A DNA stretch of 17,960 bases from Nitrososphaera sp036259955 (GTDB lineage Archaea; Thermoproteota; Nitrososphaeria; Nitrososphaerales; Nitrososphaeraceae). The stretch lies in the NCBI GenBank assembly GCA_036259955.1, contig DATAAU010000020.1, positions 1 through 17,960 on the forward strand, read 5' to 3'. The position numbers and the translations under genes are program-made. Positions 6,123 through 13,582 of the stretch are shown piece after piece. The notes under the pieces are model-generated. The model worked only from the letters and a program-made list of their open reading frames with translations. It was not told the DNA's origin and searched no databases. Within the stretch, counting starts at the first letter, position 1. Each line of letters begins with the position of its first letter.

Positions 6123-7412
6123 ATGAGAAACAATGCCTGCTCCGTAGTACTGTTGGAACTTGGTATGGCTGCATTTGACCCAGCCGGCAGTCTTGTAGTC
6201 TCCAAAAAGTTCGATGATGCAATTCGGTCTTATAGGTTGCTGAAGAGCGGAGTAAATCTTGATGAAATAAGATTGTTTGTTGAAAAATTGCGTTCATTTG
6301 AACCTGTATCCACAAATGATGCAAGTATTGTCTCTGTACTGCGACAGGCTGGATTGGATAGTCAGTTGATGCCTGAAGATCAGCAACAATATATCCAAAA
6401 CAGCAAGCCCACTCTTATAGTAAAAGCCGGCTTTGCCGACAACGAACAAGACGCAATGCAAGCGCTGCGAGAATTTGCGATAAACCTTTCTTCCTCTAGA
6501 GTAAAGGAGGCATCTGAGAAGCTAGATCTTCATATCATTCAGTCTATCAACGCCCTAGACGAGCTTGATAAGATAATCAACACAGTGGGAGCAAGGATGA
6601 GGGAATGGTACGGACTCCACTTTCCAGAGCTTGATAACCTTGTCTCTAGCATTATTGTGTATGCTCAGATAGTAAGCAAAGCTGGTTTACGAGAAAATAT
6701 CATTGTAGAAATTTTACAAAGTATTGGATTGCCTGAGAAAAAGATTGAAGTTATACTTGATGCTGCAAAGCGCAGCAAAGGCGGAGACATGACGCTGGAA
6801 AACCTTGCGATTGTCAAGCGGCTTGCAGATGAAGTCATTGCACAGTCGGATCTGCGCAGAGTGCTCGCAGATCACATTGAAGTTGCAATGGAAACCGTGG
6901 CTCCAAACGTCAAGGAATTATTAACTGCGGCAGTTGGTGCAAGGATAATCTCAAAGGCTGGCAGCTTAGCAAGACTCGCAACATTACCTGCAAGCACGAT
7001 CCAAATATTGGGTGCCGAAAAGGCGTTGTTCCGTGCACTTAAGACAGGCGCTAGGCCGCCGAAGCATGGGTTATTGTTCCAGCATCCTCTCATCCACTCC
7101 GCGCCCAAATGGCAGCGAGGCAAGATAGCAAGAGCAGTTGCGTCAAAGGTTGCAATAGCTGCAAGGATTGACTATTATCGCCATAACGGCAAGGATAGCA
7201 CCGTATATGGTAAGTTAAAAAGCCGTATTGATGAAATACGAGAGAAATACCGAGAGCCAATGCCTGAGAAGGAGCGGGATAGAAAATACAAGGAGCACAT
7301 CCAGCGTCAGCGGCCATTTAGAAGAAACGACCGCAATGTGACAAGAGATAAACATGATAAGAGAAAGAAGAAGGACAGAAGAAAGAGATTTGGAAAGCGA
7401 CGACACTATTAG
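6123..7412 (+). CDS. nop5: Nop5 (Nop56/58 homologue), box C/D RNP core protein
   Basis: 429 residues. It is the scaffold of the archaeal box C/D RNP: it binds L7Ae plus guide RNA and positions fibrillarin for 2'-O-methylation of rRNA and tRNA. An N-terminal fibrillarin-binding domain is followed by a coiled-coil/NOSIC region. The Nop domain carries the RNA-contact segment GARIISKAGSLARLATLPAS and continues GAEKALFRALKTGARPPKHGLLFQHP, the most diagnostic text. The C-terminus from about residue 370 is very rich in Arg and Lys, as in the family. It starts at ATG 6123, with TTTTTTATTA (6091-6100) about 27 bases before it. The downstream fibrillarin frame begins inside its tail. Confidence 0.94.
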   Translation: MRNNACSVVLLELGMAAFDPAGSLVVSKKFDDAIRSYRLLKSGVNLDEIRLFVEKLRSFEPVSTNDASIVSVLRQAGLDSQLMPEDQQQYIQNSKPTLIVKAGFADNEQDAMQALREFAINLSSSRVKEASEKLDLHIIQSINALDELDKIINTVGARMREWYGLHFPELDNLVSSIIVYAQIVSKAGLRENIIVEILQSIGLPEKKIEVILDAAKRSKGGDMTLENLAIVKRLADEVIAQSDLRRVLADHIEVAMETVAPNVKELLTAAVGARIISKAGSLARLATLPASTIQILGAEKALFRALKTGARPPKHGLLFQHPLIHSAPKWQRGKIARAVASKVAIAARIDYYRHNGKDSTVYGKLKSRIDEIREKYREPMPEKERDRKYKEHIQRQRPFRRNDRNVTRDKHDKRKKKDRRKRFGKRRHY

Positions 7413-8064
7413 ATGGATTTCAATAAATGGCGAGAAAAATGCCGCCACCCTCAATCTCGTAAAGGGAGACACTGTTTATGGAGAAAAGCTTGTAAAATAC
7501 GAGAGTGAAGAATACCGGATTTGGGATCCTTTTAGAAGCAAGCTTGCAGCTGCCCTCAAAAAGGGAATGAAAAATATGCCAATAAAGAATAGTATCAAAG
7601 TATTGTACCTTGGAGCATCTACTGGGACGACTGTGAGCCATATATCTGATATCGTCGGGCTATCTGGCATAGTATTTGCAGTTGAGCCGGCGACAAGAGT
7701 TGCAAGGGAACTTATTGAAAATGTAGCTTCAAAGCGCAAGAATGTACTTCCCATACTTGAAGATGCCCGGAAACCTCATTCCTATTTTGCAATATTTGGC
7801 AAAATAGATGTCATCTACTGCGACATTGCGCAGCCTGACCAAACAGACATTGCGATAGCGAATTGCTCAATGTATTTGAAGACAGGAGGTATAATGCTAT
7901 TGGTAGTTAAGACAAGGAGCATAGATGTAACGATGGACCCAAGAGTAATAGTGACACAGGAAGCAAATAAGCTGAAAGAGCATGGTTTCCAAATAGATCA
8001 GATAATCAATCTCGAGCCTTTCGATAAAGATCATGCCATGATATATAGCATCTACAAGCATTAG
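7354..8064 (+). CDS. flpA: Fibrillarin-like rRNA/tRNA 2'-O-methyltransferase
   Basis: 236 residues from ATG 7354. It is the catalytic SAM-dependent subunit of the box C/D RNP. Signature text: YGEKLVKYESEEYRIWDPFRSKLAAAL, the SAM loop VLYLGASTGTTVSHISDIVG, DVIYCDIAQPDQ, and VVKTRSIDVT with the catalytic lysine region, ending LEPFDKDHAMIYSIYK. From ATG 7354 it overlaps nop5 by 59 bases in another frame; TTG 7390 is an alternative that cuts the overlap to 23 bases and removes an extra Arg-rich N-terminus not usual in fibrillarins. Either way the pair is translationally coupled. Its stop overlaps the convergent rnhB stop by four bases. Confidence 0.93.
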   Translation: MIRERRRTEERDLESDDTIRWISINGEKNAATLNLVKGDTVYGEKLVKYESEEYRIWDPFRSKLAAALKKGMKNMPIKNSIKVLYLGASTGTTVSHISDIVGLSGIVFAVEPATRVARELIENVASKRKNVLPILEDARKPHSYFAIFGKIDVIYCDIAQPDQTDIAIANCSMYLKTGGIMLLVVKTRSIDVTMDPRVIVTQEANKLKEHGFQIDQIINLEPFDKDHAMIYSIYKH

Positions 8065-8723
8065 ATCCTGCACTGGGGTATCTCGTTAAGCATAATCCGA
8101 AGAGGCTTCCATGACTTTCTTGCGAACTCGGGAGCAGAGCCGTTCTTGGCTACCCACTCTCGGATAAAACGCATTGTGCGCTGATCCGAAGGATAACCGC
8201 TGCCTATGCATCCATATACGCTGCATATACGCTGAATCTCTTTGTCCCTTGTTATTTTGGCAATTATTGATGCAGCTGAGACGACCATATTGATTACATC
8301 TGCATGATGCAGCGAGTATAACTTTGGTCTGCATGTAAGGTGACATTCCATATACTCCCTGTATCTCTGAGGATTGACATCGCAGCAGTCAACATAGACC
8401 TCATCCGCCCCAATAGTGTTTATCACACTAGCCATAACCTTTGCTTCAAGCTTGTTAAGTCCCTTGAATGACACGCTTCCATCAACTTCGACAGGGTCTA
8501 TCTTGTGGATGCAGACCGAGTCAATGACCTTCATTATCTCAGTAAAAAGCCTAGCACGCGCCTTGGGGTTCAGAGCTTTAGAGTCCTTGACACCCATCTT
8601 GCGCAAAAGAACAATCTTTGACTCTTTTATGCTAACACCTGCAACAACGAGGGGCCCAACGATAGAACCTCGACCTGCTTCGTCAACACCCCCAATCAGA
8701 ATGCCGTCGTCATGCCATAGCAA
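8061..8723 (-). CDS. rnhB: Ribonuclease HII
   Basis: 220 residues. It cleaves the RNA strand of RNA-DNA hybrids and incises at single ribonucleotides in DNA. The catalytic DEDD set is visible: D14 and E15 in GGVDEAGRGS, D112 in VYVDCCDVNP, and D142 in HADVINMVVSAASIIAK. The substrate-binding GRG and the closing SGYPSDQRTMRFIREW block are present. Length is normal for an archaeal RNase HII. The start is TTG 8721-8723 and no other in-frame start exists nearby. A 16-base palindrome lies just upstream. It is convergent with flpA, the stops sharing TTAG. Confidence 0.93.
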   Translation of the reverse strand: MLWHDDGILIGGVDEAGRGSIVGPLVVAGVSIKESKIVLLRKMGVKDSKALNPKARARLFTEIMKVIDSVCIHKIDPVEVDGSVSFKGLNKLEAKVMASVINTIGADEVYVDCCDVNPQRYREYMECHLTCRPKLYSLHHADVINMVVSAASIIAKITRDKEIQRICSVYGCIGSGYPSDQRTMRFIREWVAKNGSAPEFARKSWKPLRIMLNEIPQCRI

Positions 8724-8731
8724 AACTGTCG

Positions 8732-8747
8732 AATGGTATATACCATT
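8732..8747. promoter_or_regulatory. 16-base perfect palindrome upstream of rnhB
   Basis: AATGGTATATACCATT is perfectly self-complementary. It lies 9 bases before the rnhB TTG start and just downstream (for the minus strand) of an A/T-rich TATA-like stretch at 8753-8765, so it would cover the transcription start of rnhB. It could be an operator, or a hairpin in the 5' end of a short leader. The function is inferred from position only. Confidence 0.35.
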
Positions 8748-8804
8748 TTGTGGATATTTATATTCTTAGTTATTTTTTTAAAAAAGAATACCCTCTTTCT
8801 GCTG

Positions 8805-8813
8805 TTATAAATA
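8805..8813 (+). promoter_or_regulatory. TATA element of trm1
   Basis: TTATAAATA is centred about 28 bases before ATG 8837, matching the spacing for a leaderless archaeal transcript. This is the main reason for choosing 8837 over the upstream in-frame ATGs at 8750 and 8822, which overlap or precede this element too closely. Confidence 0.5.
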
Positions 8814-8836
8814 GCGCATTAATGCAAAGCTGCGAT

Positions 8837-9970
8837 ATGGCAGAATTTGTTAGGATAATTGAGGGTCGAACGATACTTGTCGTTCCAGAGTCCTCGATTA
8901 CCTCGAAAGTTCCTTCTAAGATACCTGCCTTCTTTAATCCTGCTGCCAAGCTTAATCGTGACCTCTCGATATTGGCCTATAGTGTTTTTGCAGCATCGCC
9001 TGGAAAAAAAACATTTGCCGATTCATTCGCTGGCATTGGGGCACGCGGTCTTAGAGTTGCAGTCGAGGTCCCTGCAATAGAACAGGTTTACTGTAATGAT
9101 ATTAACGGCGTTGCAATAGAAGCTGCTAAAGAGGCTGCCCGGATTAATTCTGTAGCTGGCAGGTGCTATTTCTCCGTTAACGAAGTGTGCAAATTCCTAG
9201 TAAACGGCGACAAGGAAGGTGATCGCTATTCTATAGTTGATTTAGATCCTTTTGGCACTCCTGCTAAGCATATAGACTGTATACTCCGATCTGTGCTCGA
9301 CGATGGTCTTGTATCAATAACTGCGACAGATACTGCAGTCTTATGGGGAGTTTATCCTAAAGTATGTCTGCGTCGTTACTATGGCCGGCCACTTAACAAT
9401 ACCTATGGCAATGAAACCGCGATCAGGCTGCTACTCTCACTCACTGCATTGACTGCATCAAGGCTTGAACTTGCTATTCGTCCAGTATTTGCACATGCCA
9501 CAAAGCACTATCTTCGTGTTTATGCAAAGATATCTGTCAGCAGTAGCCAAGCAAATGACGTTTACAATAGTATAGGCTACATGATGCACTGCACACATTG
9601 TGGCCATCGTTTCAATACCAAAGAGTGTAGAAAAGGTAGATGTGAGCTGTGCGATACCGGCTTGGTTGTTGGAGGCCCGCTGTGGACAGGATTCCTACAT
9701 GACAAAGAATTTGTCAAGAAAATGTTAGAGCAAGACCCTGATAGACAGTGCAAGAAGGTTCTCGTAGCGGCAGCGGAAGAAGCAAGCGAAATACCATACT
9801 ACTTCCGGGCTGATGAAATTTCATCAAAGCTCAAATCAAACACGCTTTCAGTTGACATAATAATCGAAAAACTACATGCCGCCGGGTTTGTCGCCTCAAA
9901 AACTGCATTGAATACCAGCGCATTTAAGACAAATGCAAGGATAGATTCAATTCTTGATGTCCTGACCTAG
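8837..9970 (+). CDS. trm1: tRNA (guanine26-N2)-dimethyltransferase Trm1
   Basis: 377 residues from ATG 8837. It methylates G26 of tRNA at N2 once or twice using SAM. MAEFVRIIEGRT and PAFFNPAAKLNRDLS are typical N-terminal blocks; the SAM site is DSFAGIGARGLRVAVE, and the catalytic DLDPFGTP is at about 135-142. A C-terminal zinc site is formed by CTHC (252/255) and CELC (269/272), with an additional C264. The frame is open back to 8750, but residues added there do not resemble the family and would lie upstream of the TATA element. Its stop shares CTAG with the convergent neighbour. Confidence 0.93.
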   Translation: MAEFVRIIEGRTILVVPESSITSKVPSKIPAFFNPAAKLNRDLSILAYSVFAASPGKKTFADSFAGIGARGLRVAVEVPAIEQVYCNDINGVAIEAAKEAARINSVAGRCYFSVNEVCKFLVNGDKEGDRYSIVDLDPFGTPAKHIDCILRSVLDDGLVSITATDTAVLWGVYPKVCLRRYYGRPLNNTYGNETAIRLLLSLTALTASRLELAIRPVFAHATKHYLRVYAKISVSSSQANDVYNSIGYMMHCTHCGHRFNTKECRKGRCELCDTGLVVGGPLWTGFLHDKEFVKKMLEQDPDRQCKKVLVAAAEEASEIPYYFRADEISSKLKSNTLSVDIIIEKLHAAGFVASKTALNTSAFKTNARIDSILDVLT

Positions 9971-10455
9971 ATGGGCATAGCATTTACCGCGCTGTCTACG
10001 TGGCCTTGCCATTCTTGTTTTAGTGCATCTAGTTTAAGATTGGAATCAGGCATTGCATCATTCTCCACGATTATCGTTTGCATCATGTCGAGGTATTTCA
10101 GAAAGCTGTCAAGTGCCTGAATGTAGAAGTCATAGCTTTGTTGCCATTTTTGAGCCGGCGAGGCACTATCAAGCTGCTGCCGTATATTCTGTATGTCGGA
10201 CCGATCACGGCTAATCTGGCTCAACATGTCGCCAGAGGTTACTTCTCCACTTTTCCATTGTTCAAAGTTTGATTCAATGTTGGTTGCCAGGATCTGATGC
10301 CGAGAATATACGTCGGAAATGATCCCATTGTCATCAGGGGGAAGGTCAATCATGCTGCTAGGGCTGCTCTGTGGTATGATCCATATTAGAAAACTCGATC
10401 CAACTATTGCTGCTGCAATTACTGCTGTTATGGCTATGCCCTTCTTACTGGCCAA
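9967..10455 (-). CDS. N-terminally anchored helical extracytoplasmic protein, unknown function
   Basis: 162 residues. A lysine pair (SKKG) and a hydrophobic segment (about 7-27) form an uncleaved signal anchor or signal peptide; the rest is polar, helix-prone and Gln/Asp-rich, with a heptad-like feel (DRSDIQNIRQQLDSASPAQKW). No cysteine lipobox is present. The start is TTG 10453-10455; TATAATAAAAA (10477-10487), read on the minus strand as a TATA element, is about 27 bases upstream. I do not recognise a family. It is divergent from the flavoenzyme gene and its stop overlaps that of trm1. Confidence 0.68.
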   Translation of the reverse strand: MASKKGIAITAVIAAAIVGSSFLIWIIPQSSPSSMIDLPPDDNGIISDVYSRHQILATNIESNFEQWKSGEVTSGDMLSQISRDRSDIQNIRQQLDSASPAQKWQQSYDFYIQALDSFLKYLDMMQTIIVENDAMPDSNLKLDALKQEWQGHVDSAVNAMPI

Positions 10456-10527
10456 ACCACCATAACTCTAGTCTCCTATAATAAAAAGGATATCAACATA
10501 TACCTAAGTATCTCAGAAATCGTGAAT

Positions 10528-11364
10528 ATGAGTTCAGGTCAGCAGGCACAATCTCACGTAGGTAAGATAAATTATCGCAAGAACCTGACTCCAGACCTCG
10601 CAATATTCAGAATGCAACCCGCAGACAGAAGACCTGTACCTGACTTTAAAGCTGGCCAATTTGTTGCACTTGGACTGAAAGTAGATGGCGATCACAATAT
10701 AATCTACAGACCATTCTCATTGTCGTCACCTCCTGAAGAAAAGAGGTATTTTGAGTTTTACATCAAATCTGCATCAGAATATGTAATGAGCAAATTTACT
10801 AGCACTCTTTTCAAAATGTTTGAAGGCGATCTCCTTTACTGGCGCAACCCTGCTGGCTCCTTCACCATCGAGGACAAGAAGGCTGATGGCGCACCCGACA
10901 CAAGACGCCTAGTATTAGTTGCATCCGGAACCGGTCTTGCGCCTTTTATCAGTTATATTCTACATTTAAAAAACATTAAGTCAAAAAGAGAAATAATATT
11001 GCTTCATGGAGCAAAATACGTACTGGAGCTTGGTTACTATGACTTGCTTAAGAATATATCTACAAGCGATTCAAATTTCAAATACCTGACGACTGTCAGT
11101 AGACCTGACCATGAACTCTCACGTGACTGGAGGGGTAATGTAGGTAGAGTGGAGACTTTACTTGCAGGCAGAGACAATTGCAAATCTCAACTTGAAGAAG
11201 CAATTGGTGAAAAGGTTACACCTGAAAACACTTTCTTTCATATATGTGGCTATGCTGGAACTATCAATGCAGTCATTTCGATCCTGAGTCCACTTGGGTT
11301 TGTTACCAACCGCCAAAAACGCGAGGACGGATCATTTGATATCAAAATTGAAACCTACGTATGA
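10528..11364 (+). CDS. Ferredoxin/flavodoxin-NADP(+) reductase-like FAD oxidoreductase
   Basis: 278 residues. An FAD-binding beta barrel carries RPFSLSS (61-67), the flavin-contacting motif; it is followed by a NAD(P)-binding domain with ASGTGLAPF (132-140) and the C-terminal CGYAGTINAV loop. The ending, EDGSFDIKIETYV, resembles the aromatic-ending tail of bacterial Fpr-type reductases that covers the flavin. It probably moves electrons between NAD(P)H and a ferredoxin-like carrier; the cofactor preference and partner cannot be read. No iron-sulfur domain is fused. A GTG two codons upstream (10522) is an equally possible start. Confidence 0.82.
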   Translation: MSSGQQAQSHVGKINYRKNLTPDLAIFRMQPADRRPVPDFKAGQFVALGLKVDGDHNIIYRPFSLSSPPEEKRYFEFYIKSASEYVMSKFTSTLFKMFEGDLLYWRNPAGSFTIEDKKADGAPDTRRLVLVASGTGLAPFISYILHLKNIKSKREIILLHGAKYVLELGYYDLLKNISTSDSNFKYLTTVSRPDHELSRDWRGNVGRVETLLAGRDNCKSQLEEAIGEKVTPENTFFHICGYAGTINAVISILSPLGFVTNRQKREDGSFDIKIETYV

Positions 11365-11432
11365 AGCTAGCAAAACCCTCATTATGCTGTACTTCCAATT
11401 AGCGACAGTTGTCATATTATGCAGCCAGAACT

Positions 11433-11714
11433 ATGCGCTACCAGGGATCAATGATGGTCGATATTTGCGATATTGACTTAATTGGTACAAAACTGGAGCA
11501 AGATGGACTCGTAGTTCACCTTACAAAGGAATATTATCAACAGGAAGTAATTGAGCAGACATATGCGCGGCAGCTTCTTCAGAAATGCGATATTGCAAAC
11601 CTTGTAGGCAATAGGATAATAAAACAGGCAATTGAAATGAAGTTGGCAAAAGAAGTCAGTATAAAGAAAATTGCTGGTGTGCCTTTTCTCATGATCTACA
11701 AATTTCAGCACTGA
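11433..11714 (+). CDS. DUF424 family protein
   Basis: 93 residues from ATG 11433. The pattern (MVDICDIDLIGTKLEQDGLVVHLTKEYYQ, ending AKEVSIKKIAGVPFLMIYKF) fits the archaeal DUF424 family, a small conserved protein of unknown function often found near translation genes. The frame also opens at TTG 11409, but ATG 11433 gives the family-like N-terminus. It lies 68 bases behind the flavoenzyme gene and might be co-transcribed with it. The next gene encodes Rio1, consistent with a ribosome or translation setting, though that link is inference. Confidence 0.72.
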   Translation: MRYQGSMMVDICDIDLIGTKLEQDGLVVHLTKEYYQQEVIEQTYARQLLQKCDIANLVGNRIIKQAIEMKLAKEVSIKKIAGVPFLMIYKFQH

Positions 11715-12048
11715 AGGAAAAATTCTCTCATAAAATCCACTCACCTAAAGGTATTTTACTGCTAGAGGGTAGGTGTTAATTGTTGTTTTATTCGTTTAAT
11801 GCATTTCTTTGTATTCTGTGCCCTTCGATGTCTTATTTGCATTCTGTTGTCTGCCTCTTCATTTAAAAGAGTCTTCAATTGTACCTAACTTTGCCATCGT
11901 GATTTTTCTATCCTGGGCAGAATTTCCAGTAACCATTAATGTGAATGAAGAAGAAAGACAACTCCATGTTACCCTGGTGTCACGCCTACTTCGAATAATA
12001 ATTCACCTTTCTGGCATTACACATATAACAAGAGAGCACCAATTTTGT
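11715..12048. other. 334-base gap between DUF424 and rio1
   Basis: No supported gene. The rio1 frame stays open upstream to 11809, but the extra 80 residues look non-family and the TATA element lies inside them. CACCTA (11742-11747) and TAGGTG (11770-11775) could pair across a 22-base loop shortly after the DUF424 stop, perhaps marking its transcript end. The region is T-rich on the plus strand at 11776-11820. I looked for an eIF1A gene and a tRNA here and found neither. Confidence 0.4.
12022..12028 (+). promoter_or_regulatory. TATA element of rio1
   Basis: CATATAA is centred about 24 bases upstream of ATG 12049, which fits a leaderless transcript and supports that start over the longer open frame. 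Confidence 0.45.
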
Positions 12049-12894
12049 ATGTTGTCACAAGAGGAGCCTGACGAGCAACTACCTAGAGAAGAACAACTAC
12101 CTAGAGAAGAAAAACACAAGGCTGCAGCTCGAGCTGATAGGTGGCTCTCAAAATATGAACGCAAGAGTAAATTCCTAAACAAGATGTCTGAAGATTATGA
12201 TGTTTTTGATAATGTATTTGATATGTCCACTCTCATGACGATAAACGAACTGAGGAGTGATGGAATTTTGCAGTATATCAAGAGCTCACTTGCTGCTGGT
12301 AAAGAGTCTAAAGTATACCTTGCAGTTGCACCAGATGGATCACTTCTAACAGTCAAAATATATCTAATAGTAAGCGCTGAATTCAAAAAGCGAATGCAAT
12401 ACATTGCCGGCGATCCTCGATTCTCTGACTTAAAGCATGGTTCTCGCAGCCTTATAATGACGTGGGCTCGAAAAGAGTTCAAGAACATGCATACAGCGCA
12501 TGCCGTCGGAGTAAGAGTACCTTTACCGATAGCAGTTAAGAAGAATGTGCTTGTAATGGAGTTTATAGGTGACAGTGAAGGTAATCCTATGCCAGCGCTA
12601 GTACATGCAGAAGAAATAACATTGAATGACTATCAGCAGGTGATCGAACAGATGACGATGCTGTACCAAAAGGCTAAATTGGTGCATGCTGACTTGTCAG
12701 AGTACAATATTTTCAAGACTGACCTTGGTATCATGTTATTTGACTTTGGATCTGCAGTTGATGTTCGACATCCAAATTCCAAACAATTTTTATTGCGCGA
12801 TATTTTGAATATAAACAGGTTCTTTGAAAGGCGAGGGATTGAGGTCGTCAACACTGCTAAAGTAGTAGATGAAATTAGAGGTGACACAAAATAA
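12049..12894 (+). CDS. rio1: Rio1-type atypical serine kinase/ATPase
   Basis: 281 residues. RIO kinases act in late small-subunit maturation. The ATP loop is GKESKVY (84-90), the ATP-binding lysine is K103 in VKIY, the catalytic loop is HADLSEYN (213-220, D215), and the metal-binding Asp is D232 in FDFGSAV. LVMEFIG is the hinge. The usual Rio1 'IDxxQxV' is here FDFGSAV, so the metal-loop context is slightly unusual. The N-terminus holds a tandem duplication, EQLPRE twice, encoded by two 18-base units. The stop overlaps the ATG of the KH-protein gene by one base (TAATG), so the two are coupled. Confidence 0.9.
   Translation: MLSQEEPDEQLPREEQLPREEKHKAAARADRWLSKYERKSKFLNKMSEDYDVFDNVFDMSTLMTINELRSDGILQYIKSSLAAGKESKVYLAVAPDGSLLTVKIYLIVSAEFKKRMQYIAGDPRFSDLKHGSRSLIMTWARKEFKNMHTAHAVGVRVPLPIAVKKNVLVMEFIGDSEGNPMPALVHAEEITLNDYQQVIEQMTMLYQKAKLVHADLSEYNIFKTDLGIMLFDFGSAVDVRHPNSKQFLLRDILNINRFFERRGIEVVNTAKVVDEIRGDTK
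12073..12108 (+). repeat. 18-base tandem duplication in rio1
   Basis: GAGCAACTACCTAGAGAA (12073-12090) is followed directly by GAACAACTACCTAGAGAA (12091-12108), with one mismatch. It encodes EQLPRE twice in the acidic/basic N-terminal tail before the RIO fold. The near-identity suggests a recent slippage or duplication. Confidence 0.85.
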
Positions 12895-13481
12895 TGAGCT
12901 TCCAGCATGCGGTCAAGATCCCAAAGGAGAGAATAGGTGTTTTGATTGGCAAAGGAGGAAAAGTAAAACACCAAATTGAAGAAAGATGTGGCGTCAAAAT
13001 CGAGATCGACAGTGAGAGTGGAGATACTATGATTATAGGAAATAGTTCTGCTGATCGTCTGGAAGCTTTTCGAGCTGTCGAAGTGATAACCGCCATTTCA
13101 AGAGGGTTCTCGCCCCAGCGAGCTTATCTTCTCTTTGAGGACGAGGAGTTAATATTTCAACAGATCGACTTGCATGACTATGCTGGCAAGTCTCCAAACG
13201 CCCTTGAGCGTATCAAGGGCAGGATAATTGGTGAGGGAGGTAAGGCTCGCCGAATGATTGAAGAGCTTAGTGGATCTTATGTGTCTGTTTATGGCCATAC
13301 TGTATGCCTTATTGGGAACTTTAGGGAGGTCCGGCTTACAACTGAAGCAATCGCCATGCTTGCCAAGGGTAGCATGCATAAAACCGTATACAACATGTTG
13401 CAAGGTGCAAAGAGGAAAGACAAGCTAGACAAGATGCGCCTGTGGGAAGAAAATCCTGAAGGAATTACATCCTCTGATTAA
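12894..13481 (+). CDS. Double-KH protein, Pno1/Dim2 (Krr1-like) family
   Basis: 195 residues. Two KH domains: the first has IGKGG (18-22) followed by VKHQIEERCGVKIEID, and the second has IGEGG (112-116) followed by KARRMIEELSGSYVSVYG. The second block plus GNFREVRLTTEAIAMLAKGSMHKTVYNML is characteristic of Pno1/Dim2, which binds the 3' end region of small-subunit rRNA during maturation; the archaeal protein is thought to do likewise and to touch aIF2. Coupling to rio1, whose eukaryotic homologue acts on the same pre-40S particle, strengthens the call. A hairpin plus T7 tract follows. Confidence 0.9.
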   Translation: MSFQHAVKIPKERIGVLIGKGGKVKHQIEERCGVKIEIDSESGDTMIIGNSSADRLEAFRAVEVITAISRGFSPQRAYLLFEDEELIFQQIDLHDYAGKSPNALERIKGRIIGEGGKARRMIEELSGSYVSVYGHTVCLIGNFREVRLTTEAIAMLAKGSMHKTVYNMLQGAKRKDKLDKMRLWEENPEGITSSD

Positions 13482-13494
13482 TGCAAAGATGATG

Positions 13495-13530
13495 AAACTA
13501 TAAATCAACGATAGTTTGCACCCTTTTTTT
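13495..13530 (+). terminator. Hairpin and T-tract after the rio1-KH operon
   Basis: AAACTAT (13495-13501) and ATAGTTT (13511-13517) form a 7-base-pair stem with a 9-base loop, followed after six bases by seven Ts (13524-13530). It sits between the convergent KH and ubiX genes. Archaeal polymerase needs mainly the T-tract; the stem is an extra and is A/T-rich, hence weak. Confidence 0.5.
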
Positions 13531-13582
13531 GTGTCGAGCTATAACTGCCTATCTATTATTTTTACACACTCCAGATATCCAG

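Noticed and set aside
8750..8836. Longer trm1 starting at 8750 or 8822
   Set aside because: The TATA element at 8805-8813 lies inside or too near these starts, and the added residues are not family-like.
11478..11744. Minus-strand frame opposite DUF424
   Set aside because: It is an antisense shadow of a recognised gene; the product is Phe/Tyr/Cys-rich without family features.
11809..12048. In-frame upstream extension of rio1 by 80 residues
   Set aside because: The added residues do not resemble RIO proteins, and a TATA element at 12022-12028 fits a start at 12049.
13489..13530. Box C/D guide RNA, from an ATGATGA C-box-like string at 13489-13495
   Set aside because: No CTGA D box at a suitable distance; the stretch is better read as a hairpin and T-tract after the KH gene.
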